DNA of 60,340 nucleotides from Phycisphaerales bacterium (lineage in GTDB: Bacteria; Planctomycetota; Phycisphaerae; UBA1845). The notes beneath the pieces were generated by a model. That model worked only from the letters and a program-made list of their open reading frames with translations, did no database searches and was not told the origin of the DNA. The stretch covers positions 1 through 60,340 of the forward strand of contig JABFSN010000179.1 in assembly GCA_013140575.1 (NCBI GenBank), written 5' to 3'. Position numbers and translations under genes: made by a program. This document shows positions 36,634 to 44,366 of the stretch, piece by piece; the stretch's first letter is position 1, and each line of letters starts with the position of its first letter.

Positions 36634-37374
36634 TCATCGGCGGAAACGATGGGATATGACCAGATTCAGCGTGGCGCGGATGGTTTTGGCGACGGGCATG
36701 CGGCTGGCGCCGGCTTTTGCGGAGTAGGAAAGGTGAAGGGGAACCTCCGCGAACGTGGCGCCCGCGGCGGCAAGGCTTAGCAACACGTCGGCGGTGCATT
36801 CGAAACCGGGGCGGGCGCAGAACCGGTCGCCGCCGAGTGCCATCGCCCGGCACAACGTGGAAACGCGGCACAGGCGGTAGCCGCAGGTGTAGTCGCGGAC
36901 GCCGCGGACGGGCAGCAGGAGGCGAAACAGAAGCCCCGCGCCGCCGGCCGTCAGCCGGCGGAACGGGCTGACGCCGTCTACGCGGGCGCCTTCTCGGAAA
37001 CGGGAGGCGATGACCACGTCGCAATTGGTGCGGTTCATCACGTCGAGCATGTCGGGCAGCAGTTCCGGCGGGTGGGTGTTGTCGGCGTCCATGGTGACGA
37101 TCAGATCGTCGGGGTGGGCGCGGTTGGCGACCGCAAACAACGCATCGCGCAGGGTCGGGCCCAAACCGAGGTTGCGCGGGTGGGTGGTGATGTCAGCCGG
37201 TTGGGATTTGGCGAATTCGGCCAGGATTCGCGGGGTGTCGTCGGTGCTGCCGTCGTCAACGATGACGTAGCGATGGGGCTGGTTCATGTCGCCCATCACG
37301 CTTGACCAGCGATCGAGCAACGCGCCGATGCGCGGGCCTTCGTTGTAGGCGGGCAAGGCGATCCAGACGGTCAT
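36634..37374 (-). CDS. Family 2 glycosyltransferase (dolichyl/polyprenyl-phosphate mannosyltransferase-like)
   Basis: 246 residues. Start at ATG 37374 (MTVWIALPAYNEGPRIG); the longer open frame just translates hairpin repeats. GT-A motifs: VIVDDGSTDDTPRIL, LGLGPTLRDAL, VTMDADNTHPPELL (DxD), ASRFREGARV, GYRLCRV. Such enzymes move a sugar from GDP- or UDP-sugar to a lipid carrier or glycan. It lies downstream of wecB and pgpA on the same strand, fitting envelope glycan synthesis. Confidence 0.88.
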   Translation of the reverse strand: MTVWIALPAYNEGPRIGALLDRWSSVMGDMNQPHRYVIVDDGSTDDTPRILAEFAKSQPADITTHPRNLGLGPTLRDALFAVANRAHPDDLIVTMDADNTHPPELLPDMLDVMNRTNCDVVIASRFREGARVDGVSPFRRLTAGGAGLLFRLLLPVRGVRDYTCGYRLCRVSTLCRAMALGGDRFCARPGFECTADVLLSLAAAGATFAEVPLHLSYSAKAGASRMPVAKTIRATLNLVISHRFRR

Positions 37375-37470
37375 GGGTTGAATTGGATATGGATCGGTCG
37401 TGATGGGCAAGTGGCGGTGTAGTCGTGACGTGGATTGGCGGGGGCGTGGCACATGACTGACGGGCAAATA

Positions 37471-37578
37471 CGCGGGAAGGGATTCCCGCGAAGAGTGGGT
37501 GCGAGAAGGGATTCTCGCACCAGCGGATGCGCGGGAAGGGATTCCCGCGGGTGTGGGTGCGAGAAGGGATTCTCGCAC
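37471..37578. repeat. Paired GGGA-loop hairpins, copies 2 and 3 in tandem
   Basis: CGCGGGAA-GGGA-TTCCCGCG and GTGCGAGAA-GGGA-TTCTCGCAC at 37471-37490 / 37499-37520 and again at 37530-37549 / 37557-37578. Identical in sequence to the pair at 34891-34939. They sit between wecB and the GT2 gene, within a run of same-strand genes, so they may end up in the mRNA. Confidence 0.9.
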
Positions 37579-37599
37579 CAGCGGGCGGCACGAAGATGG

Positions 37600-38748
37600 T
37601 CATGGCTGGCGCGGGAACCGTTGTTGGAGTTGCCGCTCGAGAATGTCGGCGATGCGTTGGGAGGCGTGGCCGTCGCCGTAGGGTTGGGAGGTTGCGGTCA
37701 TGGCGGCGAGCGCGGTTTTGTCGTGAAGCAGGGTCAGGACGTGGTCAAAAATGTCGTGCTGGTCGTCACCGACGAGGGCGACGTTGCCGGCCGCGATGGC
37801 TTCCGGGCGCTCGGTCCGGCGGCGCATGACCAGGGTGGGTTTGCCGAGGTAGGCGGCTTCCTCCTGAATTCCGCCGGAATCGGTCAGGATGAGCGCGGCC
37901 CGTTTCATCAGGACGACGAATTGATCGTAGGGCAGCGGGTCGAGCAGATGACAGCGGTCGGCAGATCGCAGCATGGGCATCACCGATTCGCGGACGCGGG
38001 GGCTTAAATGGACCGGGAAGACGACGTTCAAATCAGGGAGGGCCTCCAAAATTTCGTAGATCGCAGCGGCGATGCCGGTCATGAAGGGGAGGTTTTCGCG
38101 GCGGTGGGTGGTGACGGCCATTACCGTGCCGTGGCATCGATGGAGCGCGGCGGCGAGGGGGCCGTCCGGAACGGGACGGGCGCGTTCGGCGATGATGCGG
38201 AGGGCGTCGATGCCGGAATTGCCGGTGACCCAGATTCGATCGGGCGGAATGTTCTCGCGGAGAAGGTTGTCGCGGGCGGCGTCGGTGGCGGCGAAATGCC
38301 AGTCGGTTAGGACGGACACGAGGCGGCGGTTCATTTCCTCGGGAAACGGTTGATAGAGGTTGTCGGTGCGCAGTCCTGCCTCCAGATGGGCGACGGGGAT
38401 CTGTTCGTAGAACGCGGCCAACGCGCCGACGAAGCAACTGGTGGTGTCGCCCTGCACGATGACGCAATCGGGACGGTCGTCGCGGAGCACGCGGGCGATG
38501 GGTTCGCACAGTGCGGCGGTCAGTGCGGGGAGCGTTTGGCCGGGGCGCATGATGTTGATATCGTGGGTGACGGGGATGTCAAAAAGGCTGACGACCTGAT
38601 CGAGCATTTCGCGGTGTTGGGCGGTAAGAAGGGTGATGACGTGAAATGCATCTCGTGACTGGAGGTGGGAGATGACGGGGGCGAGTTTGATCGCTTCCGG
38701 ACGGGTGCCGAAGACGAAACAGGTTTTCCAGGGGCGCGGCATCGGCAT
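37600..38748 (-). CDS. wecB: UDP-N-acetylglucosamine 2-epimerase (non-hydrolysing)
   Basis: 382 residues. It makes UDP-ManNAc for envelope polysaccharide. Seen: FGTRPEAIKLAPVI, TAQHREMLDQ, QGDTTSCFVGALAAFY, VAHLEAGLRT, PFPEEMNRRL, VTTHRREN, TDSGGIQEEAAYLGKP. Start at ATG 38748, whose A is shared with the stop codon of pgpA (TAATG), so translation is coupled. The open frame extends to 39660 only through pgpA and repeats. Confidence 0.95.
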   Translation of the reverse strand: MPMPRPWKTCFVFGTRPEAIKLAPVISHLQSRDAFHVITLLTAQHREMLDQVVSLFDIPVTHDINIMRPGQTLPALTAALCEPIARVLRDDRPDCVIVQGDTTSCFVGALAAFYEQIPVAHLEAGLRTDNLYQPFPEEMNRRLVSVLTDWHFAATDAARDNLLRENIPPDRIWVTGNSGIDALRIIAERARPVPDGPLAAALHRCHGTVMAVTTHRRENLPFMTGIAAAIYEILEALPDLNVVFPVHLSPRVRESVMPMLRSADRCHLLDPLPYDQFVVLMKRAALILTDSGGIQEEAAYLGKPTLVMRRRTERPEAIAAGNVALVGDDQHDIFDHVLTLLHDKTALAAMTATSQPYGDGHASQRIADILERQLQQRFPRQP

Positions 38749-39254
38749 TATTCCAGGCCCAGCAAGGGGCGGGTAACGGACCAGTTGGTCGCAGCGACCA
38801 TGATGAGCAAGGTGTACAATCCGGCGATCACGTCGTCGCCGACAACGCCGAGTCCACCGGGGACGCGGCGTTCGATCCAGCGCGCGGGGGGAACCTTGAC
38901 GATGTCGATGGCGCGTTCGATCAGGAATGCAACGGTGATGGTTTGCCAGATGAAGGGCATGACCGCGGCGGCGATGAACCACCCGACGAGTTCGTCGAGG
39001 ACGAGCTTGCGGGAGTCTTTTTCGCGCAACATGCGGTCGCCGACGTCGTGCAGCCAGACGGCGAAGGCGGTGTAGGCGATGACCACGATCCAATAGGTCA
39101 TCGGCGGCAAGTAGTTTCGCATCAGCCAGGACAGGGGGATACCCGCGACGGCGACGGCGACGGTTCCGGAGGCGGGCAGGTGCCCCAATGGGCCGATGGA
39201 GCCAATGGTCAGAAGCCAACGCGAACGTGCTACTACATTTGGGGAGTCGTTCAT
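38748..39254 (-). CDS. pgpA: Phosphatidylglycerophosphatase A
   Basis: 168 residues, three or four membrane helices. It removes the phosphate from phosphatidylglycerol-phosphate. Motifs: IGPLGHLPASGTV (family GxGxxPxAPGT), LDELVGWFIAA (DE metal site), ERAIDIVKVPPARWIERRVPGGLGVVGDDVIAGLY. Overlaps the wecB start. Confidence 0.93.
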   Translation of the reverse strand: MNDSPNVVARSRWLLTIGSIGPLGHLPASGTVAVAVAGIPLSWLMRNYLPPMTYWIVVIAYTAFAVWLHDVGDRMLREKDSRKLVLDELVGWFIAAAVMPFIWQTITVAFLIERAIDIVKVPPARWIERRVPGGLGVVGDDVIAGLYTLLIMVAATNWSVTRPLLGLE

Positions 39255-39593
39255 AAGTCACGCGTCGCGGTGATCCCGATCGGCCGTTCGCCCCAATGAT
39301 GCTGCATCCGTGCGAACATGGCCACGCAAGCGTGGCCATGCCACCCGCGGTGCCTGCGAACATGGCCACGCGAGCGTGGCCATGCCACCCGCCCCGATAC
39401 GCGACGCGGCGATGTCCGCCGGTAACTATAGGTGTAGGGAACACCGGACGCCAAGACGGGTGGGGATCAGGCCGATAGAATAGCCAATCGTGGCACGGGC
39501 ATCCTGCCCGTGACGGCATGGCCGGGACGGCCATGCCACAAGACATGGGCTGGAAGCCCATGCTACAGGTGCCGATCGATAGAATAGGCCGCG
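39255..39593. repeat. Gap pgpA/metH packed with five palindromes
   Basis: No gene, and no cobalamin riboswitch was seen before metH. Hairpins: ATGGCCACGC-AA-GCGTGGCCAT (39318-39339), CATGGCCACGCGAGCGTGGCCATG (39361-39384), CACGGGCATCCTGCCCGTG (39494-39512), GGCATGGCCGGGACGGCCATGCC (39516-39538), CATGGGCTGGAAGCCCATG (39544-39562). The last three form a block whose degenerate copy is upstream of mutS. Confidence 0.8.
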
Positions 39594-42500
39594 ATGAAAT
39601 CGAGGTTTTTGGACATTCTGGCGGAGCGGGTGCTGGTTTTCGACGGGGCCGCCGGCACAAGCGTCCACGCCTACGACCTGTCGCTGGCGGACTACGACGG
39701 GCACGAAAACTGCGTGGACATCGTGGTCAAGACCCGTCCGGACGTGGTGGCGGAGATTCACCGGTCGTTTCTGGAAGTGGGCAGCGACGTGGTGATGACG
39801 AACACGTTCGGGGCCAACAAGCTGGTGCTGGGCGAGTTTGGGATTTCGGAATTGACCACGCCGCTGAATCGCCAGGCGGCCGAGATCGCGCGGACGGAAT
39901 GTGCGCGGTTAACGACGAAGGACAAGCCGCGGTTCGTGATCGGATCGATGGGACCGGGGACGCGGTTGCCCTCGTTGCGGCAGACGACGTGGGACACGCT
40001 GGTAGACAGCTACACGGCGCAGGCGCGGGGGCTGATCGCGGGCGGCGTCGACGGTCTTTTGGTGGAGACGTGTCAGGACATTCTGCAAGCGAAGGCGGCG
40101 ATCGTGGCGTGCATGGACGCCATGGCGGCGGCGAAGGTCGAATTGCCGATTCTGTGCACGGTCACGATCGAAACAACGGGCACGATGCTGGTGGGGACGG
40201 AAATGGCCGCGGCGATCGTGGCGCTGGAGGCGTACGACGCGGTGCGGGTGTTGGGAATCAACTGCGCGACGGGTCCGCAGGAGATGAGCGAACACGTCAG
40301 GCAACTGGCGTCGTCGAGCGACCGGCTGTTGCTGGTGCAGCCCAATGCGGGACTGCCGCAACTGGTGGACGGCAAGCCGCATTACGCGCTGACGCCAGAT
40401 GAATTCACGCGCTGGCTGGTCGAGTTCGTGGAGGCCGACGGGGTGAACGCGGTGGGCGGCTGTTGCGGCACGAGTCCGGCGCACCTGCGGAAGCTGGTGG
40501 AGGCCATCGGCACGCGGGCGCCGCGGCCACGAAAGTTGCGGCGCGAGCCGAGCGTGAGCAGTCTATACCAGGCGGTGCCGGTGCGCCAGGACAACAGTTT
40601 TCTGATCATCGGGGAGCGAAGCAACACCAACGGGTCGCGGAAGTTCAAGCGTCTGCTGCTGGACGGGGACATCGACAATCTGGTGGCCATGGGGCGGGAG
40701 CAGGTGTCGCAGGGTGCGCACGTCCTGGACGTGTGCGTGGATTACGTGGGGCGCGACGGCGTGGCCGACATGGCCAACGTGGTCAGCCGCTATGCGCAGG
40801 ACGTGACCGTGCCGTTGATGCTGGACAGCACGGAGGCGCCGGTGATCGAGGCCGGTCTGAAGCTGGCCGGCGGGCGGTGCATCGTTAATTCCATCAACCT
40901 GGAAGAGGGCGAATCGAAGTTGGAGCGACTGTGCCCGATCATCCGGCGGTACGGGGCGGCGGTCGTGGCGTTGACGATCGACGAGCATCCCGAAGAGGCC
41001 ATGGCCAAGACGAAGGATCGCAAGCTGTCCATCGCCCGGCGATTGTTTGACCTGTGCGTGAATAAGTACGGGCTGCGGCCGCACGATCTGTTATTCGATT
41101 GCCTGACGTTTCCGATCACGACGGGGAGCGAGGCCGACCGCCGGCTGGGATTGGAAACGCTGGACGGCATCGCCGCGATCACCGAGGCACTGCCCGAATG
41201 TCACACGGTGCTTGGCGTTTCAAACGTCAGTTTCGGGTTGGCGCCGGCCGCGCGGGCGGTGCTGAATTCCGTTTTTCTGCACGAGGCCACTCGGCGGGGT
41301 CTGACGGCGGCGATCGTTCACGCGGGGGCGATATTGCCGCGGAACAAGATCAGCGACGAGCGATGGAACGCGGCGTTGGACCTGGTCTACGACCGGCGTT
41401 CGGACGGGTTTGATCCGCTGGCGCGGTATCTCGGCTTGTTCGACGAGAATGAAGAGATCGCGGTCAAGAAGGACATCACCAAACTGCCGGTCGAGGATCG
41501 GCTGAAACAGCGCATCATCAACGGCGACCGCAACGGGCTGGACGCGGACCTGACGGCCGCGCTGGGGACGTACAAGCCGTTGGACATCGTTAACGAAATC
41601 CTGCTGGACGGGATGAAGACGGTGGGCGATCTGTTCGGGGCCGGGCAGATGCAGTTGCCGTTCGTGTTGCAATCGGCCGAGACGATGAAGGCGGCGGTCG
41701 GGTTTTTGGAGCCGCTGATGGACCGCGTGGAGGGCGACACGCGCGGTTCGATCGTGTTGGCCACGGTGCGCGGCGACGTACACGACATCGGCAAGAACCT
41801 GGTGGACATTGTTCTGACCAACAACGGGTACAAGGTCTACAACCTGGGCATCAAGCAGCCGATCAGCCACATCATCGACGTCTGGCAGGAGAAAAAGGCC
41901 GATTTGATCGGATTGAGCGGGCTGCTGGTCAAGTCCACGGTGGTGATGCGCGAGAATCTGGCCGTGTTGAATGAACGCGGCCTGGATTTGCCGGTGATTC
42001 TGGGCGGGGCTGCGCTGACGCGGAAATACGTCGAGGACGATCTGCGGCAGGAATACAAGGGGCCGCTGTATTATGCGCGTGACGCGTTCGAGGGATTGAA
42101 TATCGTCAAGCGGGTGGCGTCGGGGGATCGAAGCGTGCCGCCGCCGGTCAGTCGAACGGCGAAAGAGACGCCCAAACGACGGGTGACGGATACGACGCCG
42201 CACGTGGGGCAATCGGGCATCGCCCGCGACGTGTCCGTGCCGACGCCGCCGTTCTGGGGAAGCCGTGTGGTCGAACGGATCGATCTGCGCGCGGTGCTGG
42301 CCTACATAAACGAAAACATGTTGTTCAACGTGCAATGGCAGTACAGAAAGGCCACGCGTAATCGCGACGAGTATCAGAAATATGTGGACGCGGAGGTCCG
42401 GCCGATCTACCGCAAGTTGGTGGATCGCTGCATCGCGGAGGATATTCTGCGGCCGCAGGCGGTGTATGGCTATTGGCCGTGCCAGTCGGAGGGCGACGTG

Positions 42501-43034
42501 CTGATCGTGTTCGATCCGAACGATCGGGAACGGGAAGTCGTGCGGTTCGAGTTTCCGCGTCAGGGCAAGTCGCCGTTCTGGTGTTTGAGCGATTTTTTTC
42601 GACCGATGACGGGCGGCGAGATGGACGTAGTCGCGATCATGATCGTGACCGTCGGGCAGCGGGTCAGCGAAATCGAGCGCCGGTGGTTCGCGGAGGACAA
42701 ATACGTCGACTATCTGCACCTGCACGGGCTGGGCGTGGAATCGGCCGAAGCGCTGGCGGAATACCTGCACAAGCAGGTTCGCGTCGAGTGGGGAATTGCA
42801 GAGGACGATGCCCGTGACAAACAACGCATTTTCCAACAGCGCTACCGCGGATCGCGCTACAGTTTCGGCTATCCGGCCTGTCCGCGGCTGGAGGACCAGG
42901 TCAAAATCTGGCCGTTGTTGGACCCGGAACGAATCGGCGTGACGCTGTCGGAAGAGTTCCAGCTTGATCCGGAGCAGTCGACGACGGCGTTGATTTCGCA
43001 TCACCCGGAGGCGAAATACTTCAACGTGCGATGA
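39594..43034 (+). CDS. metH: Cobalamin-dependent methionine synthase
   Basis: 1146 residues, all modules present. Homocysteine domain (1 to about 320) with zinc cysteines Cys224 (GINCATG) and Cys290-Cys291 (GGCCGTS). Pterin domain (about 335-600: IGERSNTNGSRKF, DVCVDYVGRD). Cap and B12 domain with DVHDIGKNLVDIV; His730 is the lower cobalt ligand. Reactivation domain (about 880-1146) with RYSFGYPACPRLEDQ for AdoMet. It methylates homocysteine using methyl-tetrahydrofolate. It converges with the gamma-lyase gene, 18 bases apart. Start ATG 39594. Confidence 0.97.
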   Translation: MKSRFLDILAERVLVFDGAAGTSVHAYDLSLADYDGHENCVDIVVKTRPDVVAEIHRSFLEVGSDVVMTNTFGANKLVLGEFGISELTTPLNRQAAEIARTECARLTTKDKPRFVIGSMGPGTRLPSLRQTTWDTLVDSYTAQARGLIAGGVDGLLVETCQDILQAKAAIVACMDAMAAAKVELPILCTVTIETTGTMLVGTEMAAAIVALEAYDAVRVLGINCATGPQEMSEHVRQLASSSDRLLLVQPNAGLPQLVDGKPHYALTPDEFTRWLVEFVEADGVNAVGGCCGTSPAHLRKLVEAIGTRAPRPRKLRREPSVSSLYQAVPVRQDNSFLIIGERSNTNGSRKFKRLLLDGDIDNLVAMGREQVSQGAHVLDVCVDYVGRDGVADMANVVSRYAQDVTVPLMLDSTEAPVIEAGLKLAGGRCIVNSINLEEGESKLERLCPIIRRYGAAVVALTIDEHPEEAMAKTKDRKLSIARRLFDLCVNKYGLRPHDLLFDCLTFPITTGSEADRRLGLETLDGIAAITEALPECHTVLGVSNVSFGLAPAARAVLNSVFLHEATRRGLTAAIVHAGAILPRNKISDERWNAALDLVYDRRSDGFDPLARYLGLFDENEEIAVKKDITKLPVEDRLKQRIINGDRNGLDADLTAALGTYKPLDIVNEILLDGMKTVGDLFGAGQMQLPFVLQSAETMKAAVGFLEPLMDRVEGDTRGSIVLATVRGDVHDIGKNLVDIVLTNNGYKVYNLGIKQPISHIIDVWQEKKADLIGLSGLLVKSTVVMRENLAVLNERGLDLPVILGGAALTRKYVEDDLRQEYKGPLYYARDAFEGLNIVKRVASGDRSVPPPVSRTAKETPKRRVTDTTPHVGQSGIARDVSVPTPPFWGSRVVERIDLRAVLAYINENMLFNVQWQYRKATRNRDEYQKYVDAEVRPIYRKLVDRCIAEDILRPQAVYGYWPCQSEGDVLIVFDPNDREREVVRFEFPRQGKSPFWCLSDFFRPMTGGEMDVVAIMIVTVGQRVSEIERRWFAEDKYVDYLHLHGLGVESAEALAEYLHKQVRVEWGIAEDDARDKQRIFQQRYRGSRYSFGYPACPRLEDQVKIWPLLDPERIGVTLSEEFQLDPEQSTTALISHHPEAKYFNVR

Positions 43035-43052
43035 AAAGCTCGTGGCGATCCG

Positions 43053-44351
43053 CTATGCCTGCACCAACGCCGCATCAAGATCGGCCACGATATCGTGCCA
43101 GTCTTCCAATCCCAGGCTCATGCGGATTCCGCCGGGCGACAGGCCGCGGCGACGCTTCTCTTCCGCGGGCATCGCCGCGTGCGTCATGCTGTACGGCGCC
43201 TCGATCAACGTCTTGATCTGCCCCAGCGAGACGGCCAGCGTCAATGTGTAGGCGTTCCCGGCTGCCCAGTCGATGAACCGCACCGCGGGCCGACCCAGCC
43301 CCTCCGCGTCGCACAACTCGAAATAAACCATCGACCCGGGGGCGAAGTGTCCGCGGTAGTCGGTCATCTGCCGTCTGGCCAGTTCGTGTTGCGGAAACGA
43401 CGGCAGTCCGGGATAGCAGACCCGCGCCACTTTGGGGTGCGACTCCAGAAACGTCGCCACGTGCATGGCCGTCTTCTGATGATTAATCATCCGCGTCGCA
43501 AGCGTGGGCAGACCGTTGACCAGCACCGGCCACGCGCACTTGGGCGACAGAGAGCCGCCGAAATCCTTGCGATACAGAATCCACTCGCGGTGAAGACTTC
43601 TTGGTCCGATTAAGGCACCGCCCACGTCGGTTCCAAACCCACCGATGCCCTTGGTCAATGACTGGCAGACCACATCGGCGCCCCATTCCAATGGGCGCTG
43701 GCAGAAAGGCGTCGCGAATGTATTGTCCACCACGATCCAGACGCGCGCGTCTGCGTCGCGGTCGGCATTCACGGCATTGATGACGCCGCGCACGGCCGCA
43801 ATGTCAATTAGTTTCAAATCCGGATTGACGGGCGTTTCAAGATAGACGACGCGCGTGCGCGGCGTAATGGCGGTCCGCAGGGCGTCCATGTCCGACATAT
43901 CCACCAGTGAATGTTGGATGCCATAGCGGGGCAGCCACGTCGTCACCAGTGAATACGTGCACCCGTACAGAACCGCGTGCGCGACGATGTGCTCCCCCTG
44001 GTGGGCAAGCGTGCACAACGCGGCGCTGATCGCGGACATGCCCGTCGCGAAACACACGGCCACTTCCCCGCATTCCGCGTACGCCAGATTGTCTTCCAAC
44101 ATGCCCCGCGTCGGCTCGTCCAGGCGGTCGTAGATGTAGATGGGCGAATGCGTCCGGGGATCGTTGTCGTCCGCCACGTATTCCGAGAACGCCTGCGCTC
44201 CGCGCTCCGCCGACTCCAGCCGAAAAGTCGCGCTGGCCGTCATCGGCGGCACGACGTGGTGGTTATAGTCCCATCGACCGGTATGACCGACGCCGTGAAT
44301 CAGCCGCGTACGCATTCTCGGCTCATCGGATGACTGCCTCTTTAGAATCAT
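43053..44351 (-). CDS. Methionine gamma-lyase-like PLP enzyme (Cys/Met metabolism family)
   Basis: 432 residues. PLP lysine Lys234 in CQSLTKGIGGFG. Residues that mark methionine gamma-lyase are in place: Tyr74-x-Arg76 (YDR), Tyr129 and Cys131 in VLYGCTYSL (Cys116 of the Pseudomonas putida enzyme; cystathionine enzymes have Gly there), and Lys262-Asp263 in YRKDFGGSLSP (Lys240-Asp241). Expected reaction: methionine to 2-oxobutyrate, methanethiol and ammonia. Cystathionine or homocysteine activity cannot be ruled out. GGAG precedes the ATG; the upstream fused oxidoreductase gene ends 15 bases away, so one operon is likely. Confidence 0.85.
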   Translation of the reverse strand: MILKRQSSDEPRMRTRLIHGVGHTGRWDYNHHVVPPMTASATFRLESAERGAQAFSEYVADDNDPRTHSPIYIYDRLDEPTRGMLEDNLAYAECGEVAVCFATGMSAISAALCTLAHQGEHIVAHAVLYGCTYSLVTTWLPRYGIQHSLVDMSDMDALRTAITPRTRVVYLETPVNPDLKLIDIAAVRGVINAVNADRDADARVWIVVDNTFATPFCQRPLEWGADVVCQSLTKGIGGFGTDVGGALIGPRSLHREWILYRKDFGGSLSPKCAWPVLVNGLPTLATRMINHQKTAMHVATFLESHPKVARVCYPGLPSFPQHELARRQMTDYRGHFAPGSMVYFELCDAEGLGRPAVRFIDWAAGNAYTLTLAVSLGQIKTLIEAPYSMTHAAMPAEEKRRRGLSPGGIRMSLGLEDWHDIVADLDAALVQA

Positions 44352-44366
44352 CTTGCTCTCCCGCCG

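Noticed and set aside
34891-37578. CRISPR array
   Set aside because: Repeats are palindrome pairs in tandem or dispersed, without regular unique spacers or cas genes.
39255-39593. Cobalamin or SAM riboswitch before metH
   Set aside because: The stretch is made of perfect repeat hairpins; no B12-box-like or SAM core sequence seen.
41220-43004. 594-residue minus-strand open frame
   Set aside because: Antisense of metH, no domain pattern.
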